A stretch of 10,905 nt of DNA, from positions 1 to 10,905 of the forward strand of contig JAQWFV010000008.1 of assembly GCA_029238555.1 (NCBI GenBank), in the 5' to 3' direction. A program made the position numbers and the translations under genes. How positions within the stretch are numbered: the stretch's first letter is position 1; each line of letters starts with the position of its first letter. This DNA is from Flavobacteriaceae bacterium. GTDB lineage: Bacteria; Bacteroidota; Bacteroidia; Flavobacteriales; Flavobacteriaceae. The notes under the pieces are model-generated. The model was not told the origin of the DNA. It ran no database searches and saw nothing but the letters and a program-made list of their open reading frames with translations. Positions 1-7,438 of this stretch are shown here, one piece after another.

Positions 1-621
1 ATCAGTAGAGGCTAAGAAAGAAACGTCTCCTTCATATACCTTAATAAAAGGTACTTTATTTCTTTCTGTATTTTCTACGGCATTTAAATAACACCAGTGA
101 TCTATATCTACCGCGTCTACATCTGTAGCTCCCTTCATAGCCGCGAGAATAGCTAAAACTCCTGTGCCACTCCCCATGTCCATGACTTTCTTATCCTGAC
201 AATCTAGCTGTAAAATAGCACTGAGCATCATGTGGGTAGTCTCATGGTGTCCTGTGCCAAAACTCATCTTTGGTTCAATGACAATGTCATAAGTTACTTC
301 AGGAGCTTGGTGAAAAGGCGCCCTAACAACACAGTGATGGTCTACCTGAATGGGAGAAAAATTGGCCTCCCAATTGGCGTTCCAGTTTTCTTGAGGAATT
401 TCCTTTATGGTATATGAAAAAGAAAAACCGTCATAATCATACACCGCTAAACCCTCCAATAAAGAAGGGCGCCAAAAAGCAGTATTAATATATGCTATCA
501 CTCCCGTAGAGGTTTCCTCAAAACTTTCAAATCCCAAAGACCCTAATTCCGCTATGAGCAAATCAGATGCGGGCTGTAATGGAGTCACTTCAAAGTGACA
601 AGCAGTGTAGTCTAGCGTCAT
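1..621 (-). CDS. prmA: Ribosomal protein L11 methyltransferase, C-terminus missing
   Basis: Class I SAM-dependent methyltransferase that modifies ribosomal protein L11 in the cytoplasm. I translated the minus strand from an ATG at 621; the frame stays open for 207 codons to the window edge. Seen: an N-terminal substrate-recognition part beginning MTLDYTACHFEVTP, the PrmA-type EPKMSFGTGHHETT stretch near residues 117-130, SAM motif I MDMGSGTGVLAIL near 147-159, and the acidic VDIDHW around 170. The family is usually about 275-280 residues, so roughly 70 residues, including the catalytic-loop region after motif II, lie outside. The start is two bases past the tpiA stop (TAA-AT-ATG), which suggests translational coupling as the last visible gene of the DUF1599-doxX-tpiA-prmA run. 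The identification rests on the motifs and is firm; whether the 3' end is intact cannot be seen. Confidence 0.93.
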   Translation of the reverse strand, partial: MTLDYTACHFEVTPLQPASDLLIAELGSLGFESFEETSTGVIAYINTAFWRPSLLEGLAVYDYDGFSFSYTIKEIPQENWNANWEANFSPIQVDHHCVVRAPFHQAPEVTYDIVIEPKMSFGTGHHETTHMMLSAILQLDCQDKKVMDMGSGTGVLAILAAMKGATDVDAVDIDHWCYLNAVENTERNKVPFIKVYEGDVSFLASTD

Positions 622-623
622 AT

Positions 624-1376
624 TTAGTTAAAAGCGTTCACAATGGCTGCAAAATCTGTTGCAACGAGTGCTGCTCCTCCAATAAGACCACCATCTACAT
701 CTGGTTTAGAAAAAATCTCTACAGCATTGGCCGGTTTAACACTTCCACCGTACAGTATAGAAACTTCTTGTGCAATTGATTCACTGAATGCCGCGGCTAT
801 GGTCTTTCTAATAAAATGGTGCATTTCTTGCGCTTGTTCTGCAGAGGCAGTCTCCCCAGTTCCTATGGCCCAAACAGGCTCGTATGCTAAAATAATTTGT
901 GACCAAGCAGTTTCTGGTAAACTAAATAAGGCATTTTTTAACTGATGCTCCACTACATTGAAATGGTTGCCTGATTTTCTATCTGCCAATTCCTCACCAA
1001 AACAAAACATGACTTGTAATCCTTTGTCAATGGCTTGTTTTGTTTTCTTTTCTAGAATAGCATCTGTCTCTCCAAAATAGCTTCTGCGCTCAGAATGACC
1101 CAAAATAACTGTTTTAATTCCCACTGCTGTAAGCATGTCTGCAGAAATCTCTCCGGTATATGCACCTGAATCTGCGAAATGCATATTTTGTGCAATCACC
1201 TCTATTGGCGTTGTCGCTGCAGTGTCTAAAGCTGCCGTTAAGTTTACAAAGGTCGGTGCCACCATAACAGAAACGTCAGACGCTAATGTCAATCCTTTCA
1301 AGTCTTCTATTAAAAGCTGGGTAGCCTTTAAATCATTGTTCATTTTCCAGTTTCCGGCTACAATTTTCTTTCTCAT
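624..1376 (-). CDS. tpiA: Triose-phosphate isomerase
   Basis: Interconverts dihydroxyacetone phosphate and glyceraldehyde 3-phosphate in glycolysis and gluconeogenesis; a cytoplasmic TIM barrel, normally a dimer. The 250-residue length is typical and the gene looks complete. Visible active-site elements: GNWKMN at 8-13 (Asn9, Lys11), GHSERR at 93-98 with the electrophile His94, AYEPVWAIGTG at 164-174 with catalytic Glu166 and flexible loop 6, the phosphate-binding YGGSVKPAN at 209-217, and GGLIGGAAL at 229-237. It begins 7 nt after the doxX stop and ends 2 nt before the prmA start, so it is almost certainly cotranscribed with both. No internal promoter is apparent, so its expression probably follows the DUF1599-doxX transcript. 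Confidence 0.98.
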   Translation of the reverse strand: MRKKIVAGNWKMNNDLKATQLLIEDLKGLTLASDVSVMVAPTFVNLTAALDTAATTPIEVIAQNMHFADSGAYTGEISADMLTAVGIKTVILGHSERRSYFGETDAILEKKTKQAIDKGLQVMFCFGEELADRKSGNHFNVVEHQLKNALFSLPETAWSQIILAYEPVWAIGTGETASAEQAQEMHHFIRKTIAAAFSESIAQEVSILYGGSVKPANAVEIFSKPDVDGGLIGGAALVATDFAAIVNAFN

Positions 1377-1383
1377 AAGTATA

Positions 1384-2490
1384 TTAATTGTTTGTATTGA
1401 ATTCTAATAATTCAAAATCATTATAATGTCTTTTTTGGGTAATGGTGCCATGTTCCACCACTAAAATGGCAGGATTTGATCGCACGATTGTTTTGAGCGT
1501 GGTCTGATCTGTGAAATAAAAATCAAACCCCAGTCCATATTTCTCTATCACTTCTGCTGCCTGTGCTTTTGAAGAGGCAGACATGCCTATGACTTCATAA
1601 CCAGCCTGGTGTGCTTTTAAGGTAGCTTGAGCCACTTTTTCAAACGCTTTGGGATTGCTTTTGGCTAAATCATAGGCCACAACCATCACCAGCTTAGGCA
1701 CCATCATTAAAGACTCTGTCTGATCTACCCCTTCCTGCTCTATAGTAAAATCATGGATAGGAGGCACATAGCCCTCTTGAATTTTTTCTGTGGTAACTCT
1801 TAAAAAGGTACCGTCTACATTGGGATATTCTTTTTGGGTGGTAATGACTTTTTCTTCTCCGTTTACCTCAAAAACCCATCGATATTCATAAATAGATTGT
1901 GGTGCCCCCTTTGGAATAGTCATGCCTGCTGGAATATTAGCGCCAATCTTATAAGGTCTAAAGTCTATTGCCGGCAAGTGTTGCAACACCCAAAAACCAA
2001 AAGAAACAGCCGCCACAAAACTCAAAAACACTACAGCTTTGGTTAAGGTCTTAGGCAGGAAACTATTCAGATGTTTCTTTCCTCTAAAAAGAATTAATAT
2101 GAGTACCAATAAAATGACATCTTTGGTAAAAGACTCCCATGGAGTGAGCTTTATGGCGTCGCCAAAACAACCACAATCCGTTACCTTATTAAAATAGGCA
2201 GAGTAAAAAGTTAAAAAAGTGAAGAAAACAATCATGGAGAGCAAACTCCATAAGGTGAATTTCAATTGATAGCCCACTATCAAAAATATCCCTAAGAGTA
2301 CTTCAAATACCACTACAAAAAAAGCGATCGCCAATGCAAAAGGGATTAGAACAGGAAGGTCTAAGACTCCTTGACTAAAATACTCTTCTAACTTAAAAGA
2401 AAAACCTACTGGATCATTGAGCTTTATAAAGCCACTGACTACAAATAAAACCCCCACCAGGATTCTAGATAAATGCGTAATGTATTTCAT
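1384..2490 (-). CDS. DoxX/MauE-type membrane protein with C-terminal thioredoxin-like domain (BT_3928 family)
   Basis: A 368-residue inner-membrane protein of unknown function. The N-terminal third looks like DoxX/MauE: hydrophobic segments near 7-24, 46-72, 76-96, 121-135 and 150-170, and a DCGCFG motif at 105-110 between segments three and four, as in MauE-like proteins. Cys106 and Cys108 are the only cysteines. The IDFRPYKIGANIP stretch (175-187) is a hallmark I associate with the Bacteroidota BT_3928 family. From about 240 on there is a soluble part whose pattern (a strand MVVAYDL at 269-275, a helix, YEVIGMSAS at 298-306, then NPAILVVEHGTI at 339-350) suggests a thioredoxin-like fold without a CXXC. 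It lies 11 nt after the DUF1599 gene and 7 nt before tpiA. A redox or quinone-linked role is conceivable from MauE/DoxX relatives, but nothing here proves it. Confidence 0.85.
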   Translation of the reverse strand: MKYITHLSRILVGVLFVVSGFIKLNDPVGFSFKLEEYFSQGVLDLPVLIPFALAIAFFVVVFEVLLGIFLIVGYQLKFTLWSLLSMIVFFTFLTFYSAYFNKVTDCGCFGDAIKLTPWESFTKDVILLVLILILFRGKKHLNSFLPKTLTKAVVFLSFVAAVSFGFWVLQHLPAIDFRPYKIGANIPAGMTIPKGAPQSIYEYRWVFEVNGEEKVITTQKEYPNVDGTFLRVTTEKIQEGYVPPIHDFTIEQEGVDQTESLMMVPKLVMVVAYDLAKSNPKAFEKVAQATLKAHQAGYEVIGMSASSKAQAAEVIEKYGLGFDFYFTDQTTLKTIVRSNPAILVVEHGTITQKRHYNDFELLEFNTNN

Positions 2491-2501
2491 AGATTGTTCT
2501 A

Positions 2502-3038
2502 TTAAGATTCTAAATGAATCAATGCAAAGACCGCGTAATTGAGCATGTCTTGATAATTCGCATCTATTCCTTCACTTACTATGGTTTTTCCTTGATTGTC
2601 TTCTATTTGCTTCACCCTTAGTAATTTTTGCAAGATAAGATCAGTCAGGGAACTCACTCTCATGTCTCGCCAAGCTTCCCCATAATCATGGTTCTTGGCT
2701 TCCATAAGTGATTTTGTAATGGCTACATGCTTATCGTAGGCTTCTAAAGCTTGAGAAACGTCCATATCCGGTTGTTCCACAGCTCCTAATTCCATCTGGA
2801 CTAAGGCCATAACGGAATAGTTTATAATTCCTATAAATTCAGACACTTCTCCCTCAGCTACTTTCTGCTCTGTATTTTGCTGAAGCCCTCTAATTCTTTG
2901 TGCTTTAATAAAAATTTGATCGGTAAGAGATGGAAGTCTTAAAATACGCCATGCAGCTCCATAGTCTGACATCTTTTTCTCGAAAAGATCTCTACACATT
3001 TTAATTACTGCATTATATTGGTCCGAGGTATTGGCCAT
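2502..3038 (-). CDS. DUF1599 protein with two tandem copies of the domain
   Basis: Small soluble protein of unknown function. From the ATG at 3038 it has 178 residues and consists of an imperfect duplication: copy A (about 12-83) and copy B (about 105-177) share DYG-x-AWR, an Arg three residues on, SLTD-x-I, a Lys, an Arg, and a closing NY-x-V-x-AL plus Glu. I count about 26 identities over roughly 73 aligned positions. An ATG ten codons upstream (3068) would add MRNLRKLNKD. I prefer 3038 because known relatives begin close to MxNTSxQY and the bases before it (AAATAAAGAC) are A-rich as in this phylum; the longer form remains possible. The gene heads the tight minus-strand run with doxX, tpiA and prmA and diverges from folP. 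DUF1599 has been linked to nucleotide-modification or phage contexts, but no activity can be assigned here. Confidence 0.88.
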   Translation of the reverse strand: MANTSDQYNAVIKMCRDLFEKKMSDYGAAWRILRLPSLTDQIFIKAQRIRGLQQNTEQKVAEGEVSEFIGIINYSVMALVQMELGAVEQPDMDVSQALEAYDKHVAITKSLMEAKNHDYGEAWRDMRVSSLTDLILQKLLRVKQIEDNQGKTIVSEGIDANYQDMLNYAVFALIHLES

Positions 3039-3114
3039 GTCTTTATTTAATTTGCGTAAATTTCGCATAAATAATTAAACCCAACAACCCTATCCCTTTG
3101 AATCTTAAGATCTC

Positions 3115-3978
3115 ATGTTAAAAAAAACAAATTCTACACCTACTGTTCCTTTTTCATTGAATTGCAAGGGAGGTTTAATCTTTTTGGACACACCCAAAAT
3201 AATGGGCGTACTCAATATTACTCCAGATTCTTTTTATGATGGAGGGCGCTACAAAGCAGAAGACCAAGTGCTAGCACAAGTAGAAAAAATGATGAAAGAG
3301 GGCGCTACTTTTATAGATATTGGTGCATACAGTTCAAGACCAGGAGCAGCAGAGGTGTCTGAAGAAGAAGAGGCAAAAAGACTCTACCCAATACTCCAGG
3401 CTATTTTAAAACGGTTTCCTGAGGGGCTCTTATCTATAGATACCTTTAGAAGTAGCATAGCAAAAAACGCCATTGAAATGGGTGCTGCCTTAATCAATGA
3501 TATCTCTGCAGGACAACTAGACCCTGAAATGATCCCAACCTTAGGGAAACTTGGAGTGCCCTATATCATGATGCATATGAGAAGTACGCCAAAAGACATG
3601 CAAGAGCACACCCAATACGAGCACTTATTACAAGAAATTATCAGCTATTTTTCAGAGAAAATAGACAGGGCTAAAAAACACAATATCACAGATATTATTA
3701 TAGATCCTGGCTATGGGTTTGCCAAAACCACCCAACAAAATTTTGAATTACTCAGGGAGAGTGCGTTGTTAAATACTTTTGGAGTACCTGTCTTAACAGG
3801 AGTGAGCAGGAAATCTATGATTTACAAAACATTGAATACAACTGCACAAGACGCGCTTAACGGCACAACTGCCCTACACATGCAAGCGCTCATTAATGGA
3901 AGTAGTATCTTGAGAGTTCATGATGTGGCGGCTGCTAAAGAGTGTGTTCTTTTGTACGAAGCCCTTCAAAATGCTTAA
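3115..3978 (+). CDS. folP: Dihydropteroate synthase
   Basis: Condenses 6-hydroxymethyl-7,8-dihydropterin diphosphate with p-aminobenzoate to 7,8-dihydropteroate in folate synthesis; it is the sulfonamide target. The 287-residue TIM-barrel protein keeps the family sites: MGVLNITPDSFYDGG at 30-44 (Asn34), IDIGAYSSRPGA at 67-78 (pABA/sulfa loop), SIDTFRS at 107-113 (Asp109), INDISAG at 127-133 (Asn128), IIDPGYGFAKT at 195-205 (Asp197), LTGVSRKS at 227-234 (Lys233) and LRVHDVAAAKE at 266-276 (Arg267, His269). The start at 3115 gives about ten residues more than the usual N-terminus; a TTG at 3157, giving the start (M)NCKGG, is an alternative. It is followed after 61 nt by cdaA on the same strand and diverges from the DUF1599 operon across a short AT-rich gap. 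Confidence 0.97.
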   Translation: MLKKTNSTPTVPFSLNCKGGLIFLDTPKIMGVLNITPDSFYDGGRYKAEDQVLAQVEKMMKEGATFIDIGAYSSRPGAAEVSEEEEAKRLYPILQAILKRFPEGLLSIDTFRSSIAKNAIEMGAALINDISAGQLDPEMIPTLGKLGVPYIMMHMRSTPKDMQEHTQYEHLLQEIISYFSEKIDRAKKHNITDIIIDPGYGFAKTTQQNFELLRESALLNTFGVPVLTGVSRKSMIYKTLNTTAQDALNGTTALHMQALINGSSILRVHDVAAAKECVLLYEALQNA

Positions 3979-4039
3979 AAAACAATACATCGCTAGGCTA
4001 TTTATAGTCTAATTAGCTATTTTTACAAAAAAGAACCTA

Positions 4040-4828
4040 TTGGAATTTTTCAATTTTCTTGAATTTAAAATCACTGACGCCATAGATATTCTATTGGTGG
4101 CCTTGCTACTTTTTTATATTTATAAATTGGTCAGAGGCACAGTAGCTATCAATATTTTTATTGGAATTGTGATGGTATGGGGGCTTTGGAAACTCACAGA
4201 GTTATTAGAAATTAAAATGATTTCAAATATCATTGGAGGGTTTATGAATATTGGCCTTATTGCGCTGATTATTGTTTTCCAACAAGAGATTAGAAAGTTT
4301 TTACTCATGTTAGGATCTACCAATTTCGCTAACAAACGCGCATACTTAAAACACTTTAAATTTTTAAAGCAAGACCTTCAACCTCTAGAAACAGATATTA
4401 AAGCAGTTATTGCAGCGCTGGAAAAAATGAGTCAAACCAAAACGGGTGCTTTATTGGTTTTTGAGAAAAATAATTCTTTGGATTTTGTGAGACAATCTGG
4501 GGACCGAATGAACATTGAATTGAGTCAACCTATTATTGAAAGTATTTTTTATAAAAATAGTCCACTTCACGACGGAGCTGCGATAATAGAAAATAATTAT
4601 ATTGTAGCGACGCGTGCCATTCTACCCGTTTCTGATGAAAGAACTATTCCACTTAGGTTTGGTCTTAGACATAGAGCAGCAGTAGGGATCACCGAAAAAA
4701 CCGATGCTTTAGCATTGGTCGTATCTGAAGAGACAGGAGCCATCTCTTATATCAAAAACGGTGGGTTTATATTATTCAAGGACAGTATTGAATTAGAGCA
4801 ACTGCTGCGTACAGACCTGAGCCAATAA
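4040..4828 (+). CDS. cdaA: Membrane diadenylate cyclase (c-di-AMP synthase), TTG start
   Basis: Makes the second messenger cyclic di-AMP from two ATP; CdaA-type enzymes are membrane-anchored with a cytoplasmic DAC domain. The 262-residue protein has hydrophobic segments near 12-29, 34-51 and 63-80, a linker with QQEIRKFLLMLGS at 81-93, and a DAC domain from about 115. The nucleotide-binding DGA (178-180, in HDGAAII) and RHR (210-212, in LRHRAAVG) motifs are both intact, so it should be active. The start must be TTG at 4040: the frame has a stop at 4010-4012, no ATG between, and the next in-frame ATG (codon 60) would remove most of the anchor. AAGAA lies just upstream. It follows folP by 61 nt and is probably cotranscribed. 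There is no cdaR (YbbR) or glmM neighbour as in Firmicutes. Confidence 0.95.
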   Translation: MEFFNFLEFKITDAIDILLVALLLFYIYKLVRGTVAINIFIGIVMVWGLWKLTELLEIKMISNIIGGFMNIGLIALIIVFQQEIRKFLLMLGSTNFANKRAYLKHFKFLKQDLQPLETDIKAVIAALEKMSQTKTGALLVFEKNNSLDFVRQSGDRMNIELSQPIIESIFYKNSPLHDGAAIIENNYIVATRAILPVSDERTIPLRFGLRHRAAVGITEKTDALALVVSEETGAISYIKNGGFILFKDSIELEQLLRTDLSQ

Positions 4829-4904
4829 GTTTAAATGAAGATATATTTATGAATGCCCGCCACAAATAATAGGCTTGTCTTAAAGTATAGTGGTTACTTT
4901 ACAG
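4829..4904. other. Convergent gap between cdaA and the ABC exporter gene
   Basis: 76 bp of AT-rich sequence between two convergent stop codons. The only hairpin I see is TAAAGT (4881-4886) with ACTTTA (4896-4901), six AT-rich pairs around a 9-nt loop with no long T tract, which is too weak to call a terminator. How transcription ends between these two units is therefore unexplained by simple inspection. Confidence 0.5.
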
Positions 4905-6680
4905 CTATTCCCCAACAGCTACTTGTAAAAATTGGGCTTCGTAAAGGTTTTTATAATAGCCTCCTTTTTTGAGTAATGCCTCATGCGTGCCTTGCTCCAC
5001 AATCCTTCCTGACTCCATGACAAGAATGTTAGACGCTTGTTTAATAGTAGCCAACCTGTGCGCAATTACAATGGAAGTCCTGCCCTTTGTAATGGTATCT
5101 GTAGCTTTTTGAATGAGTTGTTCTGAGGCACTGTCTATAGAAGAAGTGGCCTCGTCTAATACCAAAATTGATGGTTTAGTCACATAGGCCCTAAGAAAAG
5201 CAATTAACTGTCTCTGACCACTCGAAAGCATTCCCCCACGCTCTTTTACATTAAACTGATACCCTCCTGGCAAGCTCGTAATAAAATCGTGTACACCAAT
5301 TTCTTTGGCAGCAGCTTCTATTTCGGAAATACTAATTTCAGGATTTCCCAATGAAATATTATTTTCAATAGTGTCAGCAAAGAGAAAAACATCCTGTAAA
5401 ACTACAGCGATATGACTTCTAAGTCCAGCTAATGACAAGTCGCTAATACTATGGCTGTCAATTGAAATACGACCAGATTGAATCCCGTAAAAACGGTTTA
5501 GCAAATTAATAATGGTAGACTTACCAGCTCCAGTTGCCCCAACTATAGCGAGGGTTTCTCCTTTAGAAACTTTAAAAGAAATCCCTTTGAGTACAGGTTC
5601 ATCTGGCAAATAACCAAAAACTACTTTTTCAAAGGCAATATCACCCTCAATTTGAGGTAAATCAGTATGGCCCCCTGTTTCAGTTTGGTCTTGGGTATCT
5701 AAAATTTTAAAAACCCTTGCAGCAGCCACCATACCCATTTGCAAAGTATTGAACTTATCTGCTATTTGTCTGAGGGGCCTGAAAAGCATCTCTGATAGTA
5801 AAATAAAGGTAAATATGGTACCGTATTCATTGGCGCTAATACCAGAAATATTTTGAAGCCCGCCATACCAAACAATCATTCCTATAGTAATGGAAGAGAC
5901 AATATCTGCTACTGGAAAAAAAACAGAGTTATACCACACGGTTTTTAACCAAGCTTTGGTGTGTTTATTGTTAATTTCCTCAAATGCTTTTTTTTCTGCA
6001 GCTGCCCTATTGAAGAGCTGAACTACTTTCATTCCTGAAATACGCTCTTGAACAAATGAATTTAGTTGCGCTACCTGAGCTCTTACCTCGGTAAAAGCGC
6101 CTTTCATGGCTCTTTGAAACAATCTTGTGGCATATAATATGATGGGCAGCACAGCAAAAACAATTAGAGATAGTCTCCAATTCAAATAGAGCATGACTCC
6201 ACCAACCACAAACATTTTAAGTAAATCTGATACAATAACAAAAAAGCCTTGCGAAAAGATCTCCCCTATTCTTTGCATATCTGCCACAGCTCTAGTGACC
6301 AATATACCAATGGAAGATTTGTCAAAATAAGCCATTTTAAAATGGGTCATATGGTGAAAGAGCTTCACCCTTACATCTCTGATCACCGACTCTCCCAACC
6401 AATTGGCAAAATAATTAAAAGTGAGTTGGCTGGTTACTTCCCCAATTAGGACGGCTAGTAAAATAAGGGTTAGATTTAGGAGCTTTTGGGCATCGGCCAT
6501 TTTAATGGCCTCATCTACCAAAACCCCTACCAAAACTGGTCTTAACACCGCAAATGCAGAGAGTATTATTGCTGTAAAAGCTACACCATAAAAGGTAAAC
6601 GCATAGGGATTGGTGTATTGCAACAATCGCCTAAACAGTTTTTTGTCGAATGCTTTACCGCTTTCTTTAAGATCAGACAT
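4905..6680 (-). CDS. ABC exporter half-transporter (fused membrane and ATPase domains, MsbA/multidrug type)
   Basis: Type IV ABC exporter expected to work as a homodimer in the inner membrane, moving lipids or drugs outward; the substrate cannot be told from sequence. At 591 residues it has the standard length. The membrane domain covers about 20-320 with six hydrophobic segments (near 27-50, 66-85, 143-165, 168-186, 252-274, 285-303). The ATPase domain shows Walker A GATGAGKST at 381-389, Q-loop Gln429 in VVLQDVFLF, signature LSSGQ at 485-489 (Gly replaced by Ser at the third place of canonical LSGGQ), Walker B ILVLDE at 505-510 with catalytic Glu510, and H-loop His541 in IVIAHR. All catalytic residues are present. 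Its ATG lies inside the last codons of truA (8-nt overlap, ATGTCTGA), so it is translated from the truA transcript. Confidence 0.95.
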   Translation of the reverse strand: MSDLKESGKAFDKKLFRRLLQYTNPYAFTFYGVAFTAIILSAFAVLRPVLVGVLVDEAIKMADAQKLLNLTLILLAVLIGEVTSQLTFNYFANWLGESVIRDVRVKLFHHMTHFKMAYFDKSSIGILVTRAVADMQRIGEIFSQGFFVIVSDLLKMFVVGGVMLYLNWRLSLIVFAVLPIILYATRLFQRAMKGAFTEVRAQVAQLNSFVQERISGMKVVQLFNRAAAEKKAFEEINNKHTKAWLKTVWYNSVFFPVADIVSSITIGMIVWYGGLQNISGISANEYGTIFTFILLSEMLFRPLRQIADKFNTLQMGMVAAARVFKILDTQDQTETGGHTDLPQIEGDIAFEKVVFGYLPDEPVLKGISFKVSKGETLAIVGATGAGKSTIINLLNRFYGIQSGRISIDSHSISDLSLAGLRSHIAVVLQDVFLFADTIENNISLGNPEISISEIEAAAKEIGVHDFITSLPGGYQFNVKERGGMLSSGQRQLIAFLRAYVTKPSILVLDEATSSIDSASEQLIQKATDTITKGRTSIVIAHRLATIKQASNILVMESGRIVEQGTHEALLKKGGYYKNLYEAQFLQVAVGE

Positions 6681-7416
6681 AAATGTTTTCTGGATAATTT
6701 ATTTGGGTTAAATATAAGCCTTTCGCTGGAACAGATGGTCCTGCATTACTCCTTGACTTGGAGGCTAGAAGTGTTGGAATATCTGTCACTGGGCGCTTGC
6801 CTGTACCAATTTCTAAAAGAGTCCCCACAACTGCGCGAACCATATTTCGCAAAAATCTGTTGGCGGTAATGGTGAAAACCAATTGATCTTTTGTGGCTAC
6901 CCACTTTGCGTGGGATATGTCACAAATGTACGTATGCACATCTGAATTGGACTTTGAAAAGCACTCAAAATCTTTTTCCCCCAATAGCATCTGAGCCGCG
7001 GTATTCATTGCATGAATATCTATGGGATGAAAAACATAATGGGCCCCATGATGTTGAAAGGGATCCTTGCGATTCACCACTATATACTCATAAGTCCTGC
7101 TGGTTGCCGTAAAACGGGCATGGGTATCTTGGGTAACGGCTACTATTTGGTCTATTGAAATATCTTCTGGAAGAAAGGCGTTCAGCCTGTCTGTAATAGT
7201 TAGTGGGTCAAAATCTATTTCAGTGTCAAAATGGGCGACCATTTTTTTGGCATGTACGCCAGCATCTGTTCTCCCAGCACCCATTAATTCTACTGGTACA
7301 GCTAATAACATTGAAAGTGAATGTTCCAATTTTTCTTGCACACTGGAGGCATTCGGCTGCTTTTGCCAACCGTGATAGTGTGTTCCTAGATATGAAAAGT
7401 GTATAAAATATCTCAA
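6673..7416 (-). CDS. truA: tRNA pseudouridine(38-40) synthase, TTG start
   Basis: Isomerises uridines 38-40 in the anticodon arm of many tRNAs. The 247-residue protein starts MRYFIHFSYLGTHYHGWQKQ, typical of the family, and carries the catalytic motif GAGRTDAGVHA at 46-56 with nucleophile Asp51, the conserved Tyr109 in SRTYEY, and ANRFLRNMVRAVVGTLLEIG at 185-204. The start is TTG at 7416: an in-frame stop occurs at 7426-7428, only ATT and GCA codons lie near it, and MRYFI matches known N-termini. AAGAGA stands about 7 nt before the TTG and may help initiation. A TATCTTTG box on the same strand (7446-7439) predicts a leader of about 15 nt. It overlaps the ABC exporter gene by 8 nt. The identification is firm. 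Confidence 0.96.
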   Translation of the reverse strand: MRYFIHFSYLGTHYHGWQKQPNASSVQEKLEHSLSMLLAVPVELMGAGRTDAGVHAKKMVAHFDTEIDFDPLTITDRLNAFLPEDISIDQIVAVTQDTHARFTATSRTYEYIVVNRKDPFQHHGAHYVFHPIDIHAMNTAAQMLLGEKDFECFSKSNSDVHTYICDISHAKWVATKDQLVFTITANRFLRNMVRAVVGTLLEIGTGKRPVTDIPTLLASKSRSNAGPSVPAKGLYLTQINYPENIYV

Positions 7417-7426
7417 TGCAATCTCT

Positions 7427-7434
7427 TACTTTTG
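7427..7434 (+). promoter_or_regulatory. Predicted -7 box of the phosphoesterase gene promoter
   Basis: TACTTTTG matches the Bacteroidota -7 consensus TAnnTTTG exactly. It would start transcription near 7440, about 35 nt before the ATG at 7474. No convincing -33 TTTG is seen upstream, where the element would lie inside the start of truA. It faces the truA box, with only four bases between them. Confidence 0.5.
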
Positions 7435-7438
7435 TGTG

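Noticed and set aside
232..417. 61-codon plus-strand open frame opposite prmA
   Set aside because: It lies within the prmA coding sequence on the other strand, shows no recognisable domain, and has no promoter or ribosome-binding site of its own.
1135..1407. 90-codon plus-strand open frame opposite the tpiA start
   Set aside because: A shadow of tpiA; the residues do not resemble a protein family and the true gene is unambiguous.
3052..3066. Inverted repeat TGCG-N7-CGCA between the DUF1599 and folP genes
   Set aside because: Only four pairs per arm; it could be an operator but is expected by chance at this length.
3091..3100. TATCCCTTTG as a -7 box for folP
   Set aside because: TA is four rather than two bases from TTTG and no -33 element is present at a suitable distance; recorded as a weak possibility only.
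4881..4901. TAAAGT/ACTTTA hairpin as terminator for cdaA or the ABC exporter gene
   Set aside because: Six mostly A-T pairs with a 9-nt loop and no T tract on either strand; too unstable to claim.
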